Part shown: positions 1 through 8,436 of the stretch, in pieces | Layout: each line of letters starts with the position of its first letter | Numbering within the stretch: the first letter of the stretch is position 1 | NCBI RefSeq assembly: GCF_009830105.1 | Contig: NZ_WURB01000005.1 | Location: 186,001-250,000 of the forward strand | Length of the DNA: 64,000 nt | Source: Microvirga makkahensis | GTDB lineage: Bacteria > Pseudomonadota > Alphaproteobacteria > Rhizobiales > Beijerinckiaceae | Reading direction: 5' to 3' | The notes under the pieces: generated by a model | Database searches by the model: none | Seen by the model: the letters and a program-made list of their open reading frames with translations, nothing else | What the model was told of the DNA's origin: nothing | Made by a program: the position numbers and the translations under genes

Positions 1-302
1 ACGACAACGACCGCCTCAAAGTCTTCTTCGACGGCCGCGACCCGGAAATCGATGGAGTTCCGCTCGCATTGCCGCGCCGCGAGCGGCATATCCTCGAGTA
101 TCTCGTTCGAAAGAAGGGGCATCGTCTGACGAAGAAGCAGATCTTCGATGCCGTTTATGGTCTTTACAGCGACGATGTAGAGGACAGCGTCGTTGAAGGG
201 CATATCAGCAAGCTGCGCAAGAAGCTTCGGCAGCGTCTCGGCTATGATCCGATCGATGCCAAACGCTACATCGGCTACTCCTACACCGGGGCCGTGTCCT
301 GA
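1..302 (+). CDS. ftcR: FtcR/Rem-like OmpR-family flagellar regulator (3' part)
   Basis: The reading frame is open from the window edge, so only the C-terminal part (about 99 residues) is visible. It is a winged-helix DNA-binding domain of the OmpR/PhoB type. The recognition-helix region reads [20 protein letters not shown] and the C-terminal wing reads KRYIGYSY. The spacing and wording resemble FtcR of Brucella and Rem of Sinorhizobium, orphan response regulators that activate flagellar genes. The position next to the chemotaxis and flagellar genes agrees. The receiver domain, and whether it keeps a phosphorylatable Asp, cannot be seen here. Another OmpR-family regulator is possible but less likely. 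Confidence 0.8.
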   Translation, partial: DNDRLKVFFDGRDPEIDGVPLALPRRERHILEYLVRKKGHRLTKKQIFDAVYGLYSDDVEDSVVEGHISKLRKKLRQRLGYDPIDAKRYIGYSYTGAVS

Positions 303-364
303 GGGCGGTCCATATGGAGATACGCGAAGCAACCCTACAGGTCTCATAAAAGCACATCTTTCCG

Positions 365-442
365 AGGCGGCGGCTGCCGCCTGAAAACGGACACCGACAT
401 CGAACAGGTGCGGTAAGAGCCGGGTCAGCGCTGACCCGGCTC
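365..442. terminator. Two hairpins after the ftcR-like gene
   Basis: The stem AGGCGGC-N4-GCCGCCT lies at 365-382. A perfect 26-bp palindrome lies at 417-442 (arm GAGCCGGGTCAGC). Both follow the stop codon at 302 and precede AT-rich sequence, but neither has a strong T run. They may end the ftcR transcript; the palindrome could also be a protein-binding site. Confidence 0.45.
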
Positions 443-492
443 ATTTAACGTTCTGGAGCCGGGTCGCACAGGCGGGGCATCGAACAGACCAG

Positions 493-504
493 CCTGACGC
501 AAGA
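493..504 (+). promoter_or_regulatory. Weak match to the flagellar operon-head motif
   Basis: CCTGACGCAAGA has the GCAAG core of the element found before the flagellar operons (consensus CTTCRYGCAAGS), and ACCAG lies 11 bp upstream of the core as the second half-site. It is 50 bp before the ATG at 555 and 546 bp before cheA. It matches the consensus at only 9 of 12 positions, so it is tentative. Confidence 0.3.
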
Positions 505-554
505 TAGAGCGATTAAGGTCGTGAAACCTAACAGTAAGGTCGAACACCAAGTCG

Positions 555-806
555 ATGTCTCGCATCCTATCCAGCAGCTCAAGTCTAATCGCCGGTGCTT
601 TTCTACTCTTCTGTGTTTGTGCTGGCGTTCTGTCGCTGTCCATGACGTTTGAGGCGTTCACCCACAACGCGAAGCTGTCGACAGCAATTCATCGCGAAGC
701 GAACGCCGCGGAGAATGGAATGCATTCTGATCTGAGGGCGGCTGAACCTGAGCGGCTCGGAATAGATCTGGCGCTTACTTACTGGACTGTTGCCATGATC
801 ACGTAG
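555..806 (+). CDS. Possible small membrane protein (doubtful)
   Basis: This is an 83-residue reading frame with one strongly hydrophobic segment at residues 11-30 (LIAGAFLLFCVCAGVLSLSM), followed by a polar tail. It resembles the N-terminal signal anchor of a chemoreceptor, so it could be a remnant of one or a small inner-membrane protein. No good ribosome binding site is visible; AAGG lies about 16 bases upstream. A weak copy of the flagellar operon motif lies 50 bp before the start. No family is recognised, and this may be chance coding. Confidence 0.25.
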   Translation: MSRILSSSSSLIAGAFLLFCVCAGVLSLSMTFEAFTHNAKLSTAIHREANAAENGMHSDLRAAEPERLGIDLALTYWTVAMIT

Positions 807-986
807 GCCGGGAAGATGTTTGCAATGTCACATGCGGGTCCGAGCCGCGTGTAGAAAAAGATGCTTTGATGGCGTGCGATACTGAAAGCTCAGGCGCTGC
901 TCGACTTCGCTCTTTAAGCGTCGAAGGCAATTCTGTGCAGCAATCATCGTAGCGCGGCAAGGAAGTGTCCACTTTTATGTTCCATA

Positions 987-1006
987 TTGAAGTCGTCTAA
1001 CTTCAA
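987..1006. promoter_or_regulatory. Dyad upstream of cheA
   Basis: TTGAAG-N8-CTTCAA is a perfect 6-bp inverted repeat centred about 53 bp upstream of the cheA start. It could be an operator or a weak leader hairpin. No bound protein can be named from sequence. Confidence 0.35.
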
Positions 1007-1049
1007 CGAATGGCCAACAAATTCGATCAACCAGAGACGAGACACGGTG

Positions 1050-3842
1050 ATGGACGACCTTCTCCTTGAGTTTCTCACAGAGACAAGCGAGCATCTTGAA
1101 ACAGTCGACGTGGAGATGGTCCGCTTCGAGCAGGATCCCAATAATCAGGCAATCCTCAGCAATATCTTTCGACTGGTCCATACCATCAAAGGAACCTGCG
1201 GTTTCCTCGGCCTACCAAGGCTTGAAGCCCTTGCACATGCGGCAGAGACCCTTATGGGGCGATTCCGCGATGGAATGCCGGTGACAACGCCAGCAGTCTC
1301 GCTGATCCTGGCGACACTTGACCGCATCAAGGATATTCTTGGTGAGTTGGAGAGACACGGTGTCGAGCCGCAAGGGGCTGACGACGACCTGATCGCTGCG
1401 CTCGACCAAATGGCAAATGCCGAAGATCACGTGCCGGACCATGCTCCCGCGCCGGCCAATTCGCAAACGATTGGTACGCTGGTGCATCAGGTCCTCGAGC
1501 GTGATCTGAAGCCTGGTGAAGTTTCCCTGGACGAGTTGGAGCGCGCGTTTCAGGAGGCACCTGGTCCCGAGACGGAGAAGACGTCCGGAAAGCTCGTTTA
1601 TCAGGTGCTGGAGAGAAGCCTGAAACCGGGAGAAGTATCTCTCGACGAACTGGAGCGTGCATTCCGAGAAGCTCCGGGGCCTGCCCCCAGTGCCGGTTCC
1701 AATCTGCGTCAAATCTCACCTGTCGCGAATGCGGATGCGCCCTCAATATCCCCTAAGAAGGATACTGAATCCTCAGACCAGGCCGACGGTGGAGAAAGCG
1801 TCGGAGGCAAAGTCCAGACAATTCGTGTGAACGTGGATACGCTCGAGCACCTCATGACCATGGTGTCTGAGCTGGTGCTAACCCGCAACCAACTGCTTGA
1901 GATAGCACGCCGCAACTCCGAGGATCACGGATACAAGGTTCCTTTGCAGCGCCTTTCCCAAGTCACTGCGGAGCTGCAGGACGGGGTGATGAAGACGCGC
2001 ATGCAGCCCATAGGCAGTGCATGGCAGAAGTTGCCGCGCGTGGTCCGGGATCTCTCGAACGAGTTGTCGAAACAGATCGAACTGGTCATGCAAGGGGCCG
2101 ATACGGAACTCGATCGGCAGGTTCTGGAGGTTATCAAGGATCCCCTCACCCACATGGTGCGAAACTCTGCGGATCATGGGATCGAAAGCCCTGCCGAGCG
2201 CCGTGCTTCCGGGAAGCCGGAGAAGGGCATCATTCGTCTGAATGCCTATCATGAAGGCGGCTCCATCACGATCGAGATATCAGATGACGGAAAGGGTTTG
2301 AACTACACAGCCATTCGCCGGAAGGCATCCGAGAGGGGCATCGCCAGCGAAGCTGAGCTGGAGCGGATGAGCGATGCTCAGATCGCCAAATTCATCTTCC
2401 ATCCCGGCTTCTCGACCGCTGCCGCAGTTACGTCCGTATCAGGACGTGGCGTCGGCATGGATGTTGTGAAAACCAATATCGAACTGATCGGTGGGACTGT
2501 TGATATTCGCTCGGAGGAGGGCCGCGGTACCACGTTCACGATCAAGATCCCGCTTACGCTGGCCATCGTGGCAGCTCTGATCGTTTCGTCAAAGGATCAG
2601 AGATTCGCTATCCCGCAAGTGGCGGTTTCGGAATTGGTCAGGGTCTCTCCATCCTCCGAGCACACGATTGAACGGATCAATGGGACGCCGATTCTGCGTC
2701 TGCGCGATCGCCTGCTACCGATCGTTCCACTGTCGAAGGTGATGCGCTTGTCTGAAGACGATGAGGCCGCGACGGGCTTCGTGGTCGTGACTCAGGTTGC
2801 GCAGCAGCGCTTCGGCATTCTGGTGGATGGCGTTTTCCATACAGAGGAGATTGTCGTCAAACCGATGTCCTCGAAACTTAAGCATATTCAGTTGTTCTCC
2901 GGGAACACCATTCTCGGCGATGGCGCCGTCGTGCTGATCGTGGATCCGAACGGCCTTGCACGCATGGTCGGCTCGGAAGGACAGAGCGATGAGTTCCAAA
3001 CCGATACCTCGCTTGAGAAAGCAATCACGGCAGCCGATGAATTGACGAGTCTGCTTGTCTTCCGTGGTGGTAGAGATAGTTTGAAGGCCGTTCCCCTCTC
3101 TCTCGTCACGCGCCTTGAAGAAATCGACGCCTCGACGATTGAGTGGGCCAGCGGACGGCCGGTGGTTCAATACCGCGGCCGTTTGATGCCGATTGTATCA
3201 TGCGACGATGAGCTTGAGATCAGAACGAAGGGAATGCAGCCCCTTCTGGTGTTCTCGGATGGTGAAATAGCCATGGGACTCGCCGTAGCGGAGATTGTCG
3301 ACATCGTCGAAGACAAGCTCGACGTAGAGCTTCTCGCGGAACGGTCCGATCTCGTCGGGTCTGCGGTCGTGCGGGGACGCACAACCGAAATCGTCAACGT
3401 TGCCCATTATTTGCCTCTCGTCCTCGAGACGTGGTCTCGCTCGGATCAGAGGAGTAGGCAGGCCGGTACATTGCTGCTCGTCGACGGGTCGAACTTCTTC
3501 AGAGATATGCTCGTCCCGGTGTTGAAATCGTCCGGATATCGCGTCCAGACCGCGGCGACGGCGCAGGATGCCGCACGCATGCTCTCTACTGGCGTTCGGC
3601 CGGACTTCATTGTCGCTGATCTTGAGCTGCCCGGCCATTCCAGTTTTGCATTCATTGCGACCTTGCGTGCGGATGCGCAGTACCGTTCGGTTCCCATCAT
3701 CGGAATGACATTGAAGCCCGACCCACAGATGATGGCTTTAGCACGGCGCTTCAAGATCACGGACGTCGTCTCCAAAGTTGATCGCCGGGGTCTTCTCTCT
3801 GCACTCGCGGAGCTGGGTGGATCTCTCGAGGAGGCTGCATAA
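1050..3842 (+). CDS. cheA: CheA hybrid sensor kinase with C-terminal receiver
   Basis: This is the histidine autokinase of the chemotaxis array, 930 residues. The start at 1050 was chosen because residue 1 then begins the HPt domain (MDDLLLEFL); an upstream in-frame start would add 21 unconserved residues. In order: the HPt domain with phospho-His at about H44 (RLVHTIKG); a linker with a tandem 32-residue repeat at residues 142-173 and 180-211 in place of an ordinary P2 domain; the dimerisation helices; the ATPase core (N-box HMVRNSADHGIE, G-box GRGVGMDVV); two CheW-like domains; and a receiver domain from about residue 807 with Asp812, phospho-acceptor Asp857 and a conserved Thr and Lys. The gene heads the cheA-cheW-cheY-cheZ operon, with cheW 2 bp downstream. 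The fused receiver probably serves as a phosphate sink or feedback element, as inferred for other CheA-receiver hybrids. Confidence 0.96.
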   Translation: MDDLLLEFLTETSEHLETVDVEMVRFEQDPNNQAILSNIFRLVHTIKGTCGFLGLPRLEALAHAAETLMGRFRDGMPVTTPAVSLILATLDRIKDILGELERHGVEPQGADDDLIAALDQMANAEDHVPDHAPAPANSQTIGTLVHQVLERDLKPGEVSLDELERAFQEAPGPETEKTSGKLVYQVLERSLKPGEVSLDELERAFREAPGPAPSAGSNLRQISPVANADAPSISPKKDTESSDQADGGESVGGKVQTIRVNVDTLEHLMTMVSELVLTRNQLLEIARRNSEDHGYKVPLQRLSQVTAELQDGVMKTRMQPIGSAWQKLPRVVRDLSNELSKQIELVMQGADTELDRQVLEVIKDPLTHMVRNSADHGIESPAERRASGKPEKGIIRLNAYHEGGSITIEISDDGKGLNYTAIRRKASERGIASEAELERMSDAQIAKFIFHPGFSTAAAVTSVSGRGVGMDVVKTNIELIGGTVDIRSEEGRGTTFTIKIPLTLAIVAALIVSSKDQRFAIPQVAVSELVRVSPSSEHTIERINGTPILRLRDRLLPIVPLSKVMRLSEDDEAATGFVVVTQVAQQRFGILVDGVFHTEEIVVKPMSSKLKHIQLFSGNTILGDGAVVLIVDPNGLARMVGSEGQSDEFQTDTSLEKAITAADELTSLLVFRGGRDSLKAVPLSLVTRLEEIDASTIEWASGRPVVQYRGRLMPIVSCDDELEIRTKGMQPLLVFSDGEIAMGLAVAEIVDIVEDKLDVELLAERSDLVGSAVVRGRTTEIVNVAHYLPLVLETWSRSDQRSRQAGTLLLVDGSNFFRDMLVPVLKSSGYRVQTAATAQDAARMLSTGVRPDFIVADLELPGHSSFAFIATLRADAQYRSVPIIGMTLKPDPQMMALARRFKITDVVSKVDRRGLLSALAELGGSLEEAA

Positions 3843-3844
3843 CC

Positions 3845-4333
3845 ATGAAGATTGTGAATACAATTCCCCTCAGCGCTACGAGAGCGTTCTCCCAGCCGAC
3901 CGAGTTCATCACAGTTACCGTGGCAGGCCAGTTGCTCGGGCTACCAATAGGACGAGTCCACGATGTCTTCGTGGTCAACGAGATGACAAAAGTTCCGTTG
4001 GCGCAGTCGGAAATCGCGGGACTGCTCAATTTGCGTGGACGTGTTGTCACTGCAGTATCCTTGCGCAGCCGTCTTGGACTTCAAGAGGACGTTAGGACAG
4101 GACGTCGAATGGCAGTAGGCCTTGAGTATCAAGGCGAAGCTTATGGTTTGCTTGTTGATGACGTTGGTGAAGTGCTTAAGCTCGATCCGAATGAGATGCA
4201 GCCGAACCCTGTCCATATGGATCGTCGTTGGGTTAATCTATCCCAGGGTGTGCACCAACTTCACGGCTTGCTGATGATCGTTCTCGATGTGGACGCCGTT
4301 CTCGCTTTTGAGGCAGAGCGCGAAGCCGCATAA
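3845..4333 (+). CDS. cheW: CheW coupling protein
   Basis: The product (162 residues) is a single CheW-like domain. It links chemoreceptors to CheA in the polar signalling array. Conserved features are the N-terminal beta strand FITVTVAGQLLGLPIGRVHDV and the central NLRGRVVTAVSLRSRLGL segment typical of the family. The ATG follows the cheA stop by 2 bp, with GAGGAGG a short distance upstream, so the two are probably translationally coupled. A second CheW-like module is present inside CheA, but this is the only free CheW in the window. Confidence 0.95.
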   Translation: MKIVNTIPLSATRAFSQPTEFITVTVAGQLLGLPIGRVHDVFVVNEMTKVPLAQSEIAGLLNLRGRVVTAVSLRSRLGLQEDVRTGRRMAVGLEYQGEAYGLLVDDVGEVLKLDPNEMQPNPVHMDRRWVNLSQGVHQLHGLLMIVLDVDAVLAFEAEREAA

Positions 4334-4384
4334 TTGGTTCCATTCACATCACCACATTCATCTTACCACATAGGATATGCTACC

Positions 4385-4768
4385 GTGAGCCTAGATCTTT
4401 CAACTCCCGTTCTCGTTGTCGACGATTATCAGACCATGGTCCGGATCCTTCGCAACCTCCTCAAGCAGATCGGATTTACCGATGTCGATGATGCTTCTGA
4501 TGGACAGGCGGCCTTAGCCAAGCTCAGAGCTAAGAAGTACGGCCTTGTGATCTCTGACTGGAATATGGCTCCGATGACGGGATACGAGTTGCTTCAGCAA
4601 GTCCGAGCCGACGCCGAACTCAGCGCCTTGCCCTTCATCATGGTGACTGCCGAGGCTAAGACCGAGAACGTCGTCGCGGCCAAGAAGGCGGGCGTCAACA
4701 ACTACATCGTAAAGCCATTCAACGCTGAGACGCTTCGTTCGAAGATCAGCGCTGTCTTCGGCGGCTGA
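4385..4768 (+). CDS. cheY: CheY response regulator
   Basis: A 127-residue single-domain receiver. When phosphorylated by CheA it binds FliM/FliN in the flagellar switch. The acidic pocket (LVVDD), phospho-acceptor Asp in VISDWNM, Thr in MVTAE and Lys in IVKPFN are all present. The GTG at 4385 is preferred because it begins close to the first beta strand. A TTG directly after the cheW stop would add 17 residues without family resemblance. It lies between cheW and cheZ, so this is the CheY most likely to be dephosphorylated by the CheZ encoded next to it. Confidence 0.93.
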   Translation: MSLDLSTPVLVVDDYQTMVRILRNLLKQIGFTDVDDASDGQAALAKLRAKKYGLVISDWNMAPMTGYELLQQVRADAELSALPFIMVTAEAKTENVVAAKKAGVNNYIVKPFNAETLRSKISAVFGG

Positions 4769-4786
4769 TGAGATGTGGTGCAAGTC

Positions 4787-5485
4787 ATGAATCCACGTAA
4801 GAGCTATCGAATTGAGGCCAACATGGCCTCTGCTCCTCAGGACGAGGAAGCTCTCGAGCGTCATGCCGAGATCATGAACCTGCTTGGTGCGATCAAGGAG
4901 GCAATCACCCCAGCCAAGGAGCTCTCCGCTTCGCTCATCGAAGAACATCGGAAGGATATGCAGGAGGCGATGCGGCTTAAAGTCGAGCTGGACTCGATTT
5001 ATGAAGCCATTGAACGCACGAAGCGGGAGATCGCGACACTGCGATACGCAGGCGCCCAGGGGAAGGAGATCAACCGGGTCACGGACGAACTCGGAGCCAT
5101 CGTCCTTGGCACGGAAACGGCAACCAACGCCATTCTGGCCGCCGCAGAGCGAATTGACGAACTCTCAGGTAATCTCGCGGCGCGTCTCACGGGCGGCGAT
5201 CAGGAGATTGCTCGTGAGATCTCCGAACAGGTCATCAGTATTTTCGAGGCTTGCAACTTTCAGGACATCACCGGCCAGCGCATCAGCAAGGTCGTGAATG
5301 CGATGAAGTTCGTTGAGGAGCGTGTCCACGAAATGATCGAGATCTGGGGTGGACTGGAGAGCTTCAAGGATATCGGTACAGCGGACTGCGCGCCCGAAGG
5401 CGATGATGCGCTGTTGAATGGACCCGCTTTGGCGACTGACAAGGGCATCACGTCACAGGATGCCATCGATGCCCTGTTCGGATGA
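4787..5485 (+). CDS. cheZ: CheZ protein phosphatase
   Basis: A 232-residue, largely helical protein that accelerates dephosphorylation of CheY-P. The diagnostic motif is FQDITGQR, in which D160 and Q164 correspond to the CheZ catalytic Asp and Gln. The last residues, SQDAIDALFG, resemble the C-terminal amphipathic peptide by which CheZ docks on CheY. A GTG at 4775 or an ATG at 4823 could also start the gene; 4787 is the first ATG after cheY. A CheZ is less usual in Rhizobiales, which often rely on a second CheY as phosphate sink. Confidence 0.9.
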   Translation: MNPRKSYRIEANMASAPQDEEALERHAEIMNLLGAIKEAITPAKELSASLIEEHRKDMQEAMRLKVELDSIYEAIERTKREIATLRYAGAQGKEINRVTDELGAIVLGTETATNAILAAAERIDELSGNLAARLTGGDQEIAREISEQVISIFEACNFQDITGQRISKVVNAMKFVEERVHEMIEIWGGLESFKDIGTADCAPEGDDALLNGPALATDKGITSQDAIDALFG

Positions 5486-5492
5486 CAAACCG

Positions 5493-8333
5493 CTATGGAC
5501 GCCCGATTTCATCGGGCGTCCATATTCTATGCTCACGGTGGCGACTGTCCGTTTGGGTGCTCTCGTCGGATTGGTCGGAGAGCAGATTGTGGACGGCCTC
5601 CATTTTCAATAGGCTTGAGAGAATGCGGGCCGCCTGATCGCTCGTAGCCAGTAGGACACCGCCACAGACACTCTTCTGACCCGTGAATCTGTACCGGATG
5701 ACATTGGAAGGCTGCAGCCGGCCTGTCGGGTGAGCCACGAATCCTTGAATCTTCCCAGGCAGGTCCTTGCGCCCGTTCTCGACGCTCATCCCGCTGAAAC
5801 TACCGTCCACTGTGTACGGGATGATTCTCAGCTTGTCGTCGCCCCGATAAGCGACCCCCATCTGCGTGTTCGCAATGGCCGCGATAACACTGGAGTCGAA
5901 ATGAAGGAGGCCCTCGAAGGAGACAGGCCTGGCCCGTGTCGTGAAGCGGTCGAGCACCGCAATCGCATCAAGACGCTTCAAGGCTATGAAGAACCGATGA
6001 TGTTCGTAGCTTGATCCGTATACATTGCTGCCGATCTTGAAGATGCGTGCATCTCCCGCTTCCCCATAATGCTCGATCCAGCTTAGCCCGGCAAGTTGCT
6101 CCCGCTCATCGGGATGCGCAACATTATGAGCTCTTGACCCGATGAGATATTGACGGGCAGCTCCAGTCTCATGAAAACTCGACCCCCGAGGATCGACGAT
6201 CCAAGGTGCCCCACCGGCCGAGTAGACGAAGGATGTGCAGTCATGGTGGCCATTCTCGTGATGACCGCTTCTTAACGAGGCGCAGAAGTAGCTCCAGCGC
6301 GCGTTCCGTTCGTAGTGGCGCGCTGAAATCAAGCCGGCTTGCTCCGAAAGAAAAATCCTTTCGCCGGTTGGATAGGATAGTTCGGCAGCGAGATCGGAGT
6401 CCGAGAGAAGGCTAGCGCCGAACTCGGAAAGGAGTCTTCGCAACCAGGACGCATGGTGGAAACCGTAGGGCGCGTCCCCGAAGGGTGGCAGCAGACCAGA
6501 CGGGGCGGTTGCGGCAACCAAAGTTCGAAGGGCCCTTCGAAGCCGTACCGCGAGCCTGTTGCAGAAATCCAGCGCCTCCGGCTCACTCTCAAGCTGACGG
6601 ATCGAGATAAGTCCCAGAGAGATGAGCTCGAGCTGAACGTGTAGAGATTGCTCGATCGAGAGGCCATTCTCATCGAGTAGGCGGTCAAATCCGTCTTCCA
6701 GGTGCACCCAGGCGAGCGAGGCCCAGTAAGAGGCGAGCGGGATGCGTGGAAGCGCTTGCGCCAAAGTTCGCAGGGTGCAAGCCGCCTGAAGATGCACGAT
6801 CGAGTGAGAGAAAACATTCTGGCCAATGATCTGGGCCAGGGCGAAAGCATGCCGGACCGTCTCGGCAAAGAGGATCAGGAGGCTGCGTGGGCTGATCGAG
6901 TTCGGAGCCTTCACACATAAAGAGAGAAGATGAAGGAATGTTTCGGCTCTTGCTGACAGTGCTCGGGGATGGATGCTGACCGGGTCGCTCGGATGCCCCC
7001 AAGGATTGGCATGCGACCATGAAACCGCTAAGTCTACGGCTTGCGTCAGGTTCTCGAGAGCTCCCTCTGTAGCGAGGTTGCAAAGCCATGTGAGAGACTG
7101 GAATTCCAACCTCCAGGCCAGAGACTGATAAGGATCCTCCGTCCATTGAGGATCGTCGGGCAACGCCCAAGCAGGGAAGGTGCCGAGCGTGATCTCTCCC
7201 TCCGAACGTGTCGTTCTCTTGCCGTGCTGCACGTTCTGGAGCTTGTCATGGAAAGTGAACGTTGATGCGAGCGCCGTGGAATCGATGAAACGCTCCAGGA
7301 GCGCGTCGGCCGAGTTAAGCTCGATCGAGTCAGAACCGACGATCATCTTCTCCGCAAGCTGCTTGAGAAAGGTTGGAGCGTCGGGAAGCGCATCGCCCGA
7401 GATTGCTTCCAACGAGAAATCGTCCTCAAGTGAGATCTCAAGCGGAGTGACCAGTTCCATCCTCGCTGCGTCAGCCCATGTTCGAAACCCGATATCCACG
7501 CTCGCCGCTTCCGGAGGCGGAATGAGGTCGAGGGTAAAACGCCGAGCATGTCGATGGACGGGGATGTCGATGTAGGCTCCCAAAGAGGGTGCAACTGTCA
7601 TCTCCGGATAGGGAGGTGGGAGCTCTGTGCCCCTTGCGTTACGGTACACAATGCGGGCTAGTGCCCCTTCGGAGCCAGGGTTCGCATTGATGATCTGCCC
7701 ACGAACCAGCACACGGCATTCTGGAGATACTCCCAACCTAAACCAGGTTGCTTGGGTGCTAAGAGTGCGCCAGCTGCGGCGAACATTCAGCATTCGAATG
7801 AGGCTGCTGCCTGGATGGCCAGAAGCCTCATAGTCTACTGCATCCGCCGATTTCGAAGCCGTTCCTTGCAGCAGCTTCAGATTCCGGATCGTGAAGGGAT
7901 GGGAGTTCCGCCAACTCCGGATGCTGACAGCCAGTTTTCTGGCTGGAGACGGGATGAAGAATCCATGAGAAACGTTACATGCCGTCCCAAGATAGTCGCG
8001 GAAATCGGGGCCACTCACTAACCAGCTGTGAGGGTCGATATGTGTTCTGGCCAAGCCAGGAACGTACACGAAGTCAATGCTTTCGCCGTCCTCCGTCTGG
8101 AAGTCGATGCCGATCAGGGCAAAGTCGTGAATGCTACGCTTCTCCTCCTGAGCATGGGGCTCCAGCTCACAAGTGAACTCGCACCAGGAATCCGACTCTA
8201 TACCTTCGAAGTTCACAGTGATACGCGACCACCGATTGTTGTTCGAGACAATGTACTCAACTGGACCTGCTTCGTGCTGCTCTTCGTCGATCCTGTCGCT
8301 TTGATTGGGTAGCAAACATCTTGCAGAGAGCAT
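5493..8333 (-). CDS. Heparinase II/III-like polysaccharide lyase domain protein
   Basis: A 946-residue protein. The C-terminal third carries the heparinase II/III-like domain, with the family signature at about residues 690-720: GHHENGHHDCTSFVYSAGG followed by PWIVDPRG. This region normally contributes catalytic His residues in alginate and heparin lyases. A helical (alpha/alpha toroid-like) region precedes it at about 340-640. No signal peptide is evident, so a cytoplasmic location or non-classical export is likely. Bacterial relatives degrade or remodel uronate-containing polysaccharides, and some sit in capsule or exopolysaccharide loci. It faces the chemotaxis operon on the opposite strand and is followed upstream by a FixJ-type regulator. 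The substrate cannot be named, and a link to motility is unproven. Confidence 0.8.
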   Translation of the reverse strand: MLSARCLLPNQSDRIDEEQHEAGPVEYIVSNNNRWSRITVNFEGIESDSWCEFTCELEPHAQEEKRSIHDFALIGIDFQTEDGESIDFVYVPGLARTHIDPHSWLVSGPDFRDYLGTACNVSHGFFIPSPARKLAVSIRSWRNSHPFTIRNLKLLQGTASKSADAVDYEASGHPGSSLIRMLNVRRSWRTLSTQATWFRLGVSPECRVLVRGQIINANPGSEGALARIVYRNARGTELPPPYPEMTVAPSLGAYIDIPVHRHARRFTLDLIPPPEAASVDIGFRTWADAARMELVTPLEISLEDDFSLEAISGDALPDAPTFLKQLAEKMIVGSDSIELNSADALLERFIDSTALASTFTFHDKLQNVQHGKRTTRSEGEITLGTFPAWALPDDPQWTEDPYQSLAWRLEFQSLTWLCNLATEGALENLTQAVDLAVSWSHANPWGHPSDPVSIHPRALSARAETFLHLLSLCVKAPNSISPRSLLILFAETVRHAFALAQIIGQNVFSHSIVHLQAACTLRTLAQALPRIPLASYWASLAWVHLEDGFDRLLDENGLSIEQSLHVQLELISLGLISIRQLESEPEALDFCNRLAVRLRRALRTLVAATAPSGLLPPFGDAPYGFHHASWLRRLLSEFGASLLSDSDLAAELSYPTGERIFLSEQAGLISARHYERNARWSYFCASLRSGHHENGHHDCTSFVYSAGGAPWIVDPRGSSFHETGAARQYLIGSRAHNVAHPDEREQLAGLSWIEHYGEAGDARIFKIGSNVYGSSYEHHRFFIALKRLDAIAVLDRFTTRARPVSFEGLLHFDSSVIAAIANTQMGVAYRGDDKLRIIPYTVDGSFSGMSVENGRKDLPGKIQGFVAHPTGRLQPSNVIRYRFTGQKSVCGGVLLATSDQAARILSSLLKMEAVHNLLSDQSDESTQTDSRHREHRIWTPDEIGRP
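5497..5521. terminator. Terminator hairpin between convergent cheZ and heparinase-like genes
   Basis: This is a perfect 11-bp stem, GGACGCCCGAT-TTC-ATCGGGCGTCC, 12 bp after the cheZ stop. It is AT-rich on its right side (ATATTCTAT). The hairpin lies inside the last codons of the opposing heparinase-like gene, so the tail of that protein is constrained by, or derived from, the terminator. Confidence 0.7.
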
Positions 8334-8436
8334 TTGGCAACGCTTCTAGATAAATGGAACGGAGCAAATCCGGACAGCCATTCGGATGGCGAACAATTGT
8401 GTCAGGTTAGGTACTTCATTTCTCTAACACATCGGA

